From assembly GCF_023715325.1 (NCBI RefSeq), contig NZ_JAMBNX010000001.1:310001-374000 (forward strand): a stretch of DNA of 64,000 bases, read 5' to 3'. The notes below the pieces were generated by a model, which saw nothing but the letters and a program-made list of their open reading frames with translations, did no database searches and had not been told where the DNA came from. How positions within the stretch are numbered: the first letter of the stretch is position 1; each line of letters starts with the position of its first letter. This document shows positions 29,615-37,885 of the stretch, piece by piece. The position numbers and the translations under genes were made by a program. This DNA comes from Agromyces mediolanus (GTDB lineage Bacteria > Actinomycetota > Actinomycetes > Actinomycetales > Microbacteriaceae).

Positions 29615-30725
29615 CCGGCAGACCCTCACCGAGCCGGACTCCGGCGGCGAGCTCCCCGGCGCCGGCGCGGAGACCGCGCCCGACCTGCCCTTCGGCGCCC
29701 CGCTCGGGGCGGAGGCCGCCCGGGAGAGCGCGAGGGCGGCGACCGCCACCGCGGCCGTCGCCGCTGCGAGCGCCGCGGCCGTGCGGCGCGGCGGGCGGTT
29801 CCGCGGGCTCCTGCCGCGCCGCTCCGGCAAGCTCGTGACCGGCATCGTGATCGTCGCGGCGATCACCCTGTTCGGCCTGCTCGGCCCGCTCGTCGCGCAG
29901 CCGCCGCGGGACTCCAACAACCCGGCGCTGCTGCCGCCCGGACCCGAGCATTGGCTCGGCACCACGAAGCTCGGCTACGACGTGTTCTCCCAGCTCGCCT
30001 ACGGCACGCAGGGCTCGCTGTTCATCGGCCTCGTCGCCGGTCTCGTGGCGCTCGTGCTCGGGGTGCTGTTCGGCGTCTTCGCCGGCTACTTCGGCGGCAT
30101 CGCCGACGAGGTGCTGACCCTCATCACGAACATCGTCCTCGTCATCCCGGGCCTGCCCGTCGTCATGGTGATCGCGGCCTACGTGCAGAACGCCGACGGG
30201 CTCGGTCCGCTCGCCCGCAGCTCGCTGCTCGTCGCCCTCGTCCTCGGCATCACGAGCTGGGCGGGGTCGGCGGTCGTGCTGCGCGCACAGGCCCGCTCGC
30301 TCCGCACCCGCGAGTACGTGGCGGCCGCCCGGGTCGCGGGCGAGCGGCCGGCGCGGATCATCTTCGTCGAGATCCTGCCGAACCTCGTGCCGCTGCTCGC
30401 CGCGCAGTTCATCTTCGGGGTCATCCTCGCGGTGCTGGGCGAAGCGGGCCTCTCCTACTTGGGTCTCGGCCCGACCGGCTCGATCACGCTCGGCACCATG
30501 TTGAACGACGCCCAGACCGGGCAGGCCGTCGGCACCGGCGCCTGGTGGTGGTTCGTGCCGCCTGGCGCGATCATCGCGGCACTCGGCGCCGGACTCTCGC
30601 TCATCAACTTCGCGATCGACGAGGTCGTGAACCCCAAGCTCAGGCTCGCCCCGGAGAACGCCAAGCGGCAGCGCAAGGCGACGAAGGCGGGCAAGGGCGT
30701 CGCCGATTCGGGAGCATTCGCATGA
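29607..30725 (+). CDS. ABC transporter permease, DppC type
   Basis: A 372-residue permease. A long Ala-rich cytoplasmic N-terminus (about 65 residues) precedes the first helix. It has the DppC signature EHWLGTTKLGYDVFSQLAYG, six helices in all, the EAA loop EYVAAARVAGERPARIIFVE and the segment GEAGLSYLGLGPTGSITLGT. It overlaps the upstream permease and, by ATGA, the downstream ATPase gene. Confidence 0.94.
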   Translation: MADRQTLTEPDSGGELPGAGAETAPDLPFGAPLGAEAARESARAATATAAVAAASAAAVRRGGRFRGLLPRRSGKLVTGIVIVAAITLFGLLGPLVAQPPRDSNNPALLPPGPEHWLGTTKLGYDVFSQLAYGTQGSLFIGLVAGLVALVLGVLFGVFAGYFGGIADEVLTLITNIVLVIPGLPVVMVIAAYVQNADGLGPLARSSLLVALVLGITSWAGSAVVLRAQARSLRTREYVAAARVAGERPARIIFVEILPNLVPLLAAQFIFGVILAVLGEAGLSYLGLGPTGSITLGTMLNDAQTGQAVGTGAWWWFVPPGAIIAALGAGLSLINFAIDEVVNPKLRLAPENAKRQRKATKAGKGVADSGAFA

Positions 30726-31603
30726 CGGTACTCGGACAGGCGGTCCTCACCGCCACGAACGTTTCGATCGACTACGAGGTCGACCCGCCCGTGCAGGCGG
30801 TGCGCGGCGCTTCGCTCACGCTGCACCGGGGCGAGATCCTCGGCCTCGCGGGGGAGTCGGGCTGCGGCAAGACGACGCTCGCCTACGGGCTCAACCGACT
30901 GCTGAAGGCGCCGGCGGTGATGACGGGCGGCGAGGTCGTGTTCCACGACGCGAGCGGCCGGGACATCGACGTCGTGCAGCTCGACGGCGAGGCGCTGCGC
31001 GCCTACCGCTGGGACAAGGTGTCGATGGTGTTCCAAGGCTCGATGAACTCGCTGAACCCCGTGATGAACGTCCGCAAGCAACTGCACGACGTGTTCACGA
31101 CGCACCGGAAGGGGATGCCGAAGGCCGCCCGCGAGGCGCGCAGCGCCGAACTGCTCTCCCTCGTCGGCGTCGACCCCGCACGCCTGTCGAGCTTCCCGCA
31201 CGAGCTCTCGGGCGGCATGCGCCAGCGCGTCATGATCGCGATGGCGCTCGCGCTCGACCCGCAGGTGATGATCATGGACGAGCCGACCACCGCGCTCGAC
31301 GTCGTCGTCCAGCGCGGCATCGTGCGCGAGATCATGCGCCTGCGCGAACGGCTCGGCTTCGCGGTGATCTTCATCACGCACGACCTGCCGCTGCTCATCG
31401 AGATCAGCGACCGCATCGCGATCATGCTCGAGGGCGAGATCGTCGAGCAGGGGGATGCCGCGAGCATCTTCGGCGATCCGAGGCATCCGTACACGAAGCG
31501 GCTGCTGCAGAGCTTCCCGAGCCTCCGCGGCGAGGGCGGCGCGTTCATCCGTACGGGCGTGACGGGGGCGACCGCCGCCGTCGCCGAGGGAGGTGCCGCA
31601 TGA
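30722..31603 (+). CDS. ABC transporter ATP-binding protein, DppD type
   Basis: A 293-residue ATPase powering the importer. Walker A GESGCGKTT, Q-loop VFQGSMNSLNPV, ABC signature LSGGMRQRV, Walker B VMIMDEPTTALD and switch His in FITHDLPLL. The C-terminal oligopeptide/dipeptide extension HPYTKRLLQSFPSLRG is present. ATGA overlaps with both neighbours. Confidence 0.95.
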   Translation: MTVLGQAVLTATNVSIDYEVDPPVQAVRGASLTLHRGEILGLAGESGCGKTTLAYGLNRLLKAPAVMTGGEVVFHDASGRDIDVVQLDGEALRAYRWDKVSMVFQGSMNSLNPVMNVRKQLHDVFTTHRKGMPKAAREARSAELLSLVGVDPARLSSFPHELSGGMRQRVMIAMALALDPQVMIMDEPTTALDVVVQRGIVREIMRLRERLGFAVIFITHDLPLLIEISDRIAIMLEGEIVEQGDAASIFGDPRHPYTKRLLQSFPSLRGEGGAFIRTGVTGATAAVAEGGAA

Positions 31604-32457
31604 CCGCCGAGACGTCGTCGCCGCCCGTCGCAGCGGGGTCGCTGCGGGCGGAGGCGCTGCAGAAGGACTTCCGGCTGCGCAGCGGCGTCACGGTGCGCAC
31701 GCTGCACGCGGTGCGCGGGGTCTCGCTCGAGCTCGAGCCGGGGCGCACCGTCGCCCTCGTAGGCGAGAGCGGTTCGGGCAAGTCCACGATCGCGCGGATG
31801 TTCGCGAAGCTGGAGTCGCCGACGAGCGGCCGGATCCTGCTCGACGGCCGTCCGAGCGCGAACCGCGGCCGGGGGCTCGCCGCCTACCGCCGCGACGTCC
31901 AGATGGTCTTCCAGGATCCGTTCGGCTCGCTGAACCCGTTCCATTCGATCCGGCACCACCTGGAGCGGCCGATCCGGCTGCACCACCCGGGGCTCTCGAC
32001 CGCCGAGGTGCGTGAGCGCACCGAGGAGCTGCTCGAGCGCGTGCGGCTGTCGCCGGCGGCGAAGTTCGCCGAACGCCGGCCGCACGAGCTCTCCGGAGGC
32101 CAGCGGCAGCGGGTGGCGATCGCGCGGGCGCTCGCCCCGGGCGCGCGGTTCATCATCGCGGACGAGCCGGTGTCGATGCTCGACGTCTCGATCCGCCTCG
32201 GCGTGCTGAACCTCCTCGCGGAGCTGCAGCGGCAGGAGCGGCTCGGGGTGCTGTACATCACGCACGATCTCGCGACCGCGCGGCACTTCTCCGACGAGAT
32301 CCTCGTGATGTACCGCGGAGAGATCGTCGAGCGCGGGCCGAGCGAGCGGGTCATCCTCGATCCGCAGCACGTCTACACGAAGACCCTGCTCGACGCGGCG
32401 GCCGATCCCGACCGCCTCGGACAGCTTCGCGACGAGGTACGGCGGGAGGCGGGATGA
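31600..32457 (+). CDS. ABC transporter ATP-binding protein, DppF type
   Basis: A 285-residue partner ATPase. Walker A GESGSGKST, Q-loop VFQDPFGSLNPF, signature ELSGGQRQRVAIARAL, Walker B FIIADEPVSMLD and YITHDLATA. The C-terminal part is short but keeps HVYTKTLLDA. It shares ATGA overlap with the DppD-type gene; its stop lies about 60 bases before the ROK start. With the preceding four genes it completes a full importer. Confidence 0.95.
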   Translation: MTAETSSPPVAAGSLRAEALQKDFRLRSGVTVRTLHAVRGVSLELEPGRTVALVGESGSGKSTIARMFAKLESPTSGRILLDGRPSANRGRGLAAYRRDVQMVFQDPFGSLNPFHSIRHHLERPIRLHHPGLSTAEVRERTEELLERVRLSPAAKFAERRPHELSGGQRQRVAIARALAPGARFIIADEPVSMLDVSIRLGVLNLLAELQRQERLGVLYITHDLATARHFSDEILVMYRGEIVERGPSERVILDPQHVYTKTLLDAAADPDRLGQLRDEVRREAG

Positions 32458-32519
32458 TCGTTCGAGAGCGAATCCGCTCGACTAGAGTGACCAGCGCGAC
32501 ACCAGGGGAGGAGGTGGAG

Positions 32520-33674
32520 ATGAGTGCGATCGATCCGGGCACGCCGGCGTGGCTCGCGGCGCGTAACGACCGCACCGCCTTCCGGTTGCTCCTCGAGCAC
32601 GGGCCGCTCACGCGCTCGCGCCTCGGCGCCCTCTCCGGCCTCTCCAAGCCCACGGCCACGCAGATGCTGCAGCGCCTCGAGCGGGTGGGGCTCATCCACC
32701 CGGTGGGCGAGGTCTCCGGCGGTCGCGGTCCGAACGCGGTGAGCTACGGCGTCCGCATCGACCGCATCACGGGGGTCGCGATCTCCGTGCTCGCCCACTC
32801 CATCCAGGCGGTCGTCGTCGACGCGCTCGGCGGGGAGCACTCGGTGGCCGAGGTCGTGCCGGTGGGAGAGCGCTCCCCGGAGGGCGACGTGCGAGCGGCG
32901 ATCGAGGCGGCCTGCGCGGCGGCGGGCGCCGACCCGGCGTCGGTCAGCCGTGTCGTGATCGGGGTGCAGGCGGCGTTCTTCGGCGAGGAGGACGAACTCT
33001 CGCTCACCGACACCTTGCCCGGGTGGCCCGCCGTCGGCTCCGAGGCGCGGATCGTCCGGGAACTCGGCATCGACGTCACGCTCGGCAACGACGTGAACCT
33101 CGCGGCGATGGCGGAGCGGGCGGCGGGCGTCGCCCAGGATGCCTCGAGCTTCGCGCTGTTCTGGATCGGCGACGGCCTCGGCGTCGGCATCGACCTCGGC
33201 GGCGCGGTGCACCGCGGCGCCTCGGGCGGAGCGGGCGAGATCGGCTACCTCCCGGTGCCGAAGACGGCGGCGGCCTTCGCCCCGGAGGCGAACGACATCA
33301 CCGACCTCCTCGGCGGTCCGGCCGTCGTACGACTCCTCGGCGGCCCACCGGGCGAGCCGCTCGCCACGGCCCTGGAACGGCTCGACGGAGACCCGGCGCT
33401 GCTCGAGGCGCTCGCGGAGCGCATCGCGCTCGCCGCGCAGCCGGTGCTCGCGCTGCTCGACCCGGCGATGCTCGTGCTCGGCGGGCCGACCGGCAGCGCG
33501 GCGGGTGGGGCGCTTGCGGACCTCGTCGCCGAACGGATCGACCGCGCGGCGCACCCGAAACTCGCCGTGCGGGCGAGCGGAACGGGCCCGCAGCCCGTGC
33601 TCCTCGGCGCCCGGCAGCAGCTCGTGCAGCAGATCCGCGACCGGCTCGAGGCCGACATCCTGCCGCTCGTCTGA
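32520..33674 (+). CDS. ROK-family transcriptional regulator
   Basis: A 384-residue ROK protein. The N-terminal winged helix (about 12-75, RSRLGALSGLSKPTATQMLQ) is followed by the ASKHA sugar-binding domain with IGDGLGVGIDLGGAVHRGAS and GGAGEIGYLPV. The canonical zinc-Cys cluster of ROK kinases and repressors (CxCGxxGC) is absent, which suggests a regulator without kinase activity. ATG 32520 is chosen for its strong GGGGAGGAGG site; an earlier ATG at 32454 overlaps the ATPase stop. It likely represses this operon until a sugar or sugar phosphate is bound. Confidence 0.9.
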   Translation: MSAIDPGTPAWLAARNDRTAFRLLLEHGPLTRSRLGALSGLSKPTATQMLQRLERVGLIHPVGEVSGGRGPNAVSYGVRIDRITGVAISVLAHSIQAVVVDALGGEHSVAEVVPVGERSPEGDVRAAIEAACAAAGADPASVSRVVIGVQAAFFGEEDELSLTDTLPGWPAVGSEARIVRELGIDVTLGNDVNLAAMAERAAGVAQDASSFALFWIGDGLGVGIDLGGAVHRGASGGAGEIGYLPVPKTAAAFAPEANDITDLLGGPAVVRLLGGPPGEPLATALERLDGDPALLEALAERIALAAQPVLALLDPAMLVLGGPTGSAAGGALADLVAERIDRAAHPKLAVRASGTGPQPVLLGARQQLVQQIRDRLEADILPLV

Positions 33675-33791
33675 GCGCGCCCCCATCAGTTTCTTCCCGT
33701 GAACGCCGTCCCGAGCGGACGAGGCGTCGCGACCATCACAGACCAGTACTCCCGGCCGGGGCATCCCCGCCGTGCTCGAGAGAAGGACCCC

Positions 33792-35048
33792 ATGAAGCTC
33801 ACCATCGTCGGCGGCGGCTCGACCTACACGCCCGAACTCATCGACGGCTTCGCGCGCCTGCGCGAGCAGCTGCCGCTCACGGAGATCCACCTCGTCGACC
33901 CCGACGCCGACCGCCTCCGCCTCGTCGCGGGGATGGCGGCGAGGATGCTCGCGCGGGCCGGCCACCCGGCTCGGGTGGTCGGCACGAGCGACCTCGTGGC
34001 CGGCGTCGCCGACGCCGACGCGGTGCTCGTGCAGCTGCGGGTCGGCGGGCAGGACGCCCGACAGTCGGACGAGACCTGGCCGCACGAGGCGGGCTGCATC
34101 GGCCAGGAGACGACGGGGCCCGGCGGCCTGGCGAAGGCGCTGCGCACCGTGCCCGTCGTGCTGCGGATCGCGGAGACCGTGCGGCGGCATGCGAAGCCCG
34201 ACGCCTGGATCGTGGACTTCACGAACCCCGTCGGCATCGTGACTCGGGCGCTCCTCGAGCAGGGGCACCGCGCGGTCGGACTCTGCAACGTCGCGATCGG
34301 CTTCCAACGGCGCTTCGCACGGCTCCTCGATGTCGGCCACGACGAGGTGCGCCTCGGCCACGTCGGCCTGAACCATCTCACCTGGGAGCGGAGCGTGAGC
34401 ATCGACGGCCGCGACCGGCTGCCCGAGCTCATCGACGGACGCCTCGGCGAACTGGCCGAGGAGGTGCACCTCGCCCCCGCGCTCGTCTCGCAGCTCGGCG
34501 CGCTGCCCTCGTACTACCTGCGCTACTACTACGCGCACGACGAGGTGCTCGCCGAGCAGCTCGCCGAGCCGACGCGTGCCGAGGCGGTGCGCGCGATCGA
34601 GCACGAGCTGCTCGAGCTGTACGCCGACCCGCAGGTCGACACGAAGCCCGAGGCGCTCGAGGGCCGCGGCGGCGCGTTCTACTCGGAGGCCGCGATCGAG
34701 CTGCTCGCCGCCATGCAGGGCGGCGACCCGGTGCCGCGGGTCGTGAACCTGCGCAACGACGGGGTGCTGCCGTTCCTCCCAGACGACCACGTCGTCGAGG
34801 TGCCGGCACGGTACGTCGACGGCCGCTTCGTCGCGGAGCCGGTGGCGGCGCTGCCGGACGACTTCGCCGGCCTCATCGGCTCGGTCGCCGGCTACGAGCG
34901 GCTCGCGCTCGACGCCGCCGTCCGGGGCGGGCGCGACCGGGTGCTGCGCGCCATGCGGGCTCACCCCCTCGTGCTGCAGCACGACCGGGCGGAGCGGCTC
35001 ACCGATCTCCTGCTCGCCGAGAACGCGCGCTTCCTGGAGTGGGCGTGA
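33792..35048 (+). CDS. family 4 glycosidase (6-phospho-beta-glucosidase type)
   Basis: A 418-residue GH4 enzyme. These use NAD and a divalent metal to cleave 6-phospho-glycosides by an oxidation-elimination route. Seen are the NAD loop VGGGSTYTPELIDGFA, FTNPVGIVTRAL, and the metal ligands Cys165 in GLCNVAIG and His195 in GLNHLTW. Together these are the signature of 6-phospho-beta-glucosidases. ATG 33792 follows GAGAAGG. GH4 substrates usually arrive phosphorylated by a PTS; here no PTS gene is near, and a BadF-type kinase is encoded next door with GTGA overlap. Confidence 0.92.
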   Translation: MKLTIVGGGSTYTPELIDGFARLREQLPLTEIHLVDPDADRLRLVAGMAARMLARAGHPARVVGTSDLVAGVADADAVLVQLRVGGQDARQSDETWPHEAGCIGQETTGPGGLAKALRTVPVVLRIAETVRRHAKPDAWIVDFTNPVGIVTRALLEQGHRAVGLCNVAIGFQRRFARLLDVGHDEVRLGHVGLNHLTWERSVSIDGRDRLPELIDGRLGELAEEVHLAPALVSQLGALPSYYLRYYYAHDEVLAEQLAEPTRAEAVRAIEHELLELYADPQVDTKPEALEGRGGAFYSEAAIELLAAMQGGDPVPRVVNLRNDGVLPFLPDDHVVEVPARYVDGRFVAEPVAALPDDFAGLIGSVAGYERLALDAAVRGGRDRVLRAMRAHPLVLQHDRAERLTDLLLAENARFLEWA

Positions 35049-36064
35049 CGGCCGGGCAGCCGGGGCACACCGCGATCCCGCCGGAACCCGCGACCACCAC
35101 GGCGGCGCCCGCCGTGGTCGTCGCGGTCGACGGGGGCGGCTCGAAGACCGACGCGATCGCCCTCGCGCTCGACGGCCGGGTGGTCGCCCGCCGCCGTGGC
35201 GGCGGATCGAGCCCGCACTTCGACGGACTCGCGCGTTCGGTCGCGACGATCGACGCCCTCGTGGGCGAGGTATCGGGCGGTGCACCGGTCGCGCAGGCGA
35301 ACCTGTACCTCTCGGGGCTCGACCTCGACCGCGAGATCGGCGAGTTCCGCGCCGAGCTCGCCGGCCGATCGTGGGCCGGGCCGTCGACGATCGTCGCGAA
35401 CGACCTCTTCGCACTGCTCCGGGCCGGAACCGACGAGCCCGACGCGGTCGTCATCGTGTGCGGAACCGGGGTGAACGCGGCCGGCGTGCGGGCCGACGGC
35501 CGGGTGGTGCGCTTCCCGTCGCTCGGGGCGATCTCCGGCGATTGGGGCGGCGGCTCCGGGCTCGGCGCCGAGGCGCTGTGGCATGCCGCCCGTCACGCCG
35601 ACGGCCGCGGACCCGCGACTTGGCTCACGGGTGCGATGCTCGAGCAGCTGCAGCTCGACTCGGTGCAGGACCTCATCGAGGAGGTGCACTTCGGCCGACG
35701 GCAGGAGAGCTCGCTCGCCGCCGTCGCGCCGCTCGTCTTCGAGGCGGCTCGACGCGGCGACGCGGTGGGGGCGGCGCTCGTGGCCCGCCAGGCCGAGGAG
35801 ATCGTGGCGTTCGCCCGGGCGTGCCTCACGAGGCTCGACCTCCTCGGCCGGCCCGTGCCGATCGTGCTCGGCGGCGGCATCCTCGCTGCGCGGGACCGGC
35901 TGCTCCTCGACCCGATCGAACGCGGCATCGCCGAGCTCGCCCCGCGCGCCACGCTCACGATCGTCGAGGACCCGCCGATCGTCGGGGCCGCGCTCCTCGC
36001 GCTCGAGAGCGCCGGGGCGGGGGAGAAGGCGCTCGCCCGGGCGCGCGCGGCGCTCGCGGGATGA
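35045..36064 (+). CDS. BadF/BadG-type ATPase, probable sugar kinase
   Basis: A 339-residue ASKHA-fold kinase related to N-acetylglucosamine and glucosamine kinases. PHOSPHATE 1 is VAVDGGGSKTDAIALALDG; next come VANDLFALLRAG, CGTGVNAAG (phosphate 2), GDWGGGSGLGAEALWHA and the adenosine motif IVLGGGILAA. The GTG start overlaps the GH4 stop. It probably phosphorylates the imported oligosaccharide or the released amino/neutral sugar, which would supply the phosphorylated substrate that GH4 needs. Confidence 0.86.
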   Translation: MTAGQPGHTAIPPEPATTTAAPAVVVAVDGGGSKTDAIALALDGRVVARRRGGGSSPHFDGLARSVATIDALVGEVSGGAPVAQANLYLSGLDLDREIGEFRAELAGRSWAGPSTIVANDLFALLRAGTDEPDAVVIVCGTGVNAAGVRADGRVVRFPSLGAISGDWGGGSGLGAEALWHAARHADGRGPATWLTGAMLEQLQLDSVQDLIEEVHFGRRQESSLAAVAPLVFEAARRGDAVGAALVARQAEEIVAFARACLTRLDLLGRPVPIVLGGGILAARDRLLLDPIERGIAELAPRATLTIVEDPPIVGAALLALESAGAGEKALARARAALAG

Positions 36065-36128
36065 CTCGCTTGGACGCCGCGTATAGCCGACGCCTCGGCG
36101 ATGGTCAAGGAGGCCTCGTGAGCGGTCA

Positions 36129-36134
36129 TAGACT
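36129..36134 (+). promoter_or_regulatory. -10 box for a leaderless mqo transcript
   Basis: TAGACT is six bases before GTG 36141, the spacing expected when transcription starts on the start codon. Confidence 0.5.
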
Positions 36135-36140
36135 GTGGGC

Positions 36141-37619
36141 GTGACTTCAGAGGAAACCGTCGACGTCGTGCTGATCGGCGGGGGCATCATGAGCGCGACG
36201 CTCGGCTCCCTCATCTCCCGGCTCCAGCCGGACTGGAGCATCCGCGTGTACGAGCGTCTCGGCGAGGTCGCGCAGGAGTCGTCCAACGCTTGGAACAACG
36301 CGGGCACCGGCCACGCCGCACTCTGCGAGCTGAACTACATGCCCGAGGCGGCCGACGGCACCGTGAGCCCCGAGAAGGCCGTCTCGATCAACGAGCAGTT
36401 CCAGATCAGCCGACAGTATTGGGCGTACCTCGTCGAGCAGGGCGAGCTGCCCGAGCCGCACAACTTCATCAACTCCACCCCGCACATGACGTTCGTGCAC
36501 GGCGCGGCGAACATCGAGTACCTGCGCAAGCGCGTGGCGGCGCTCGCCGACCAGCCGCTCTTCGCCGACCTCGAGTACTCCGAGGATCTCGAGCGCATCG
36601 CCGAGTGGACCCCGCTCCTCGCGAAGAAGCGCAATCCGAAGCAGAAGGTCGCGGCGACGCGCATCGCCGCCGGCACCGACGTCGACTTCGGCGCCCTCAC
36701 CCGATACCTCTTCGACGACCTCGAGCGTCGCGGCGGCGAGGTCAACGTGAACCACCAGGTCACCCGGCTGAAGCGCCGCAAGGACGGCAGCTGGCACCTG
36801 AAGCTCCGCCATCTCGTGGGCGGCACCCCGAAGACCGTGAACGCCCGCTTCGTGTTCGTCGGCGCGGGCGGGGGCGCGCTGGCGCTGCTGCAGCATTCCG
36901 GCATCCCCGAGATCAAGGGGTTCGGCGGGTTCCCGATCTCGGGCCAGTTCCTGCGCACCACCGATCCGAAGATCGTCGCCCAGCACCAGGCGAAGGTCTA
37001 CGGCAAGGCCGCGGTCGGCGCCCCGCCCATGTCGGTGCCGCACCTCGACACGCGCGTCGTCGACGGCGAGACGGCGCTGCTGTTCGGCCCGTACGCGGGC
37101 TTCACGCCGAAGTTCCTGAAGACCTCGACCTGGTTCGACCTGCCCTTCTCGGTGCGGCTGCACAACCTCGGCCCGATGCTGCAGGTCGCCTTCCGCAACT
37201 TCGATCTCGTCAAGTACCTCGTGGGTGAGCTGCTCGCCAACCGGGAGAAGAAGATGCAGGCCCTGCGGGAGTTCATGCCCACTGCGAAGACGGGCGACTG
37301 GGAGCTCATCACCGCCGGTCAGCGGGTCCAGGTCATGAAGAAGGACGGGGCCAAGGGCGGGGTGCTGCAGTTCGGCACCGAGGTGATCACCGGGGCCGAC
37401 GGCACGATCGCCGGCCTGCTCGGCGCCTCGCCGGGCGCGTCGACCGCGGCGCCGATCATGCTCGACGTCCTGGCGCGCTGCTTCCCCGAGCGGATGGCGG
37501 AGTGGGAGCCGAAGATCCGCGAGATGGTGCCGAGCTACGGCACGCGGCTCTCCGACGACCCCGAGGTCGCCGCGGCGAGCCTCGCGGCCACGGCCGAGGC
37601 CCTGCACCTCAGCGCCTGA
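36141..37619 (+). CDS. mqo: malate:quinone oxidoreductase
   Basis: A 492-residue FAD enzyme that oxidises malate and passes electrons to quinone at the membrane surface. It shows the FAD loop VLIGGGIMSATLG, then ESSNAWNNAGTGHAALCELN (a family signature), NSTPHMTFVHG, FPISGQFLRT and the C-terminal LLGASPGASTAAPIM. GTG 36141 is chosen from the -10 position; another GTG is six bases upstream. It stands alone, as is common in actinobacteria. Confidence 0.96.
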   Translation: MTSEETVDVVLIGGGIMSATLGSLISRLQPDWSIRVYERLGEVAQESSNAWNNAGTGHAALCELNYMPEAADGTVSPEKAVSINEQFQISRQYWAYLVEQGELPEPHNFINSTPHMTFVHGAANIEYLRKRVAALADQPLFADLEYSEDLERIAEWTPLLAKKRNPKQKVAATRIAAGTDVDFGALTRYLFDDLERRGGEVNVNHQVTRLKRRKDGSWHLKLRHLVGGTPKTVNARFVFVGAGGGALALLQHSGIPEIKGFGGFPISGQFLRTTDPKIVAQHQAKVYGKAAVGAPPMSVPHLDTRVVDGETALLFGPYAGFTPKFLKTSTWFDLPFSVRLHNLGPMLQVAFRNFDLVKYLVGELLANREKKMQALREFMPTAKTGDWELITAGQRVQVMKKDGAKGGVLQFGTEVITGADGTIAGLLGASPGASTAAPIMLDVLARCFPERMAEWEPKIREMVPSYGTRLSDDPEVAAASLAATAEALHLSA

Positions 37620-37654
37620 TCGGGCGCGCGGTGCGGCGGCGCATGGGGCGCTCC

Positions 37655-37684
37655 TTGCGCGGTTGGGCGTGAGACTGCTATCGT
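37655..37684 (+). promoter_or_regulatory. promoter of the ABC-F leader
   Basis: TTGCGC (37655-37660) and TATCGT (37679-37684) are 18 bases apart. Transcription would start near 37691, only a few bases before a minimal reading frame. Confidence 0.6.
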
Positions 37685-37694
37685 CGACCCCGCA

Positions 37695-37703
37695 ATGATC
37701 TGA
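37695..37703 (+). CDS. two-codon upstream reading frame (Met-Ile-stop)
   Basis: ATG-ATC-TGA sits 3-5 bases from the predicted transcript start and directly touches the 5' arm of the following terminator stem (37702). A ribosome on this start would cover that arm. No product function is implied; it would act as a ribosome-sensing switch. Confidence 0.45.
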   Translation: MI

Positions 37704-37757
37704 GCACATCCCTTCGTCCCGCGCCTGAGGCGCCGTCGACATCGGGTGTGCTCTTTT
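37702..37757 (+). terminator. leader terminator (attenuator) before the ABC-F gene
   Basis: GAGCACATCCC (37702-37712) can pair with GGGTGTGCTC (37744-37753) with one bulged base, and is followed directly by TTTT. The loop holds a small GCGCC-TGA-GGCGC hairpin. This intrinsic terminator lies between promoter and gene, so full-length mRNA requires read-through. Confidence 0.65.
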
Positions 37758-37824
37758 CGTTGATCGCGACAGCGTTTCGCGCACCCCCACTGTCTCGGCA
37801 GATGCCCGGCGGGAGTCATCCCTC

Positions 37825-37863
37825 GTCCCCGGGCCGTCGCCGCGTGCGCTGCGGCCCGGGGAC
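37825..37863 (+). promoter_or_regulatory. second leader hairpin near the ABC-F ribosome-binding site
   Basis: A perfect 11-bp stem (GTCCCCGGGCC and GGCCCGGGGAC) with a 17-base loop ends 22 bases before the TTG start. It may modulate access to the GGGGG ribosome-binding site. Confidence 0.45.
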
Positions 37864-37885
37864 ACCTCGCGAACGGGGGTCCGCC

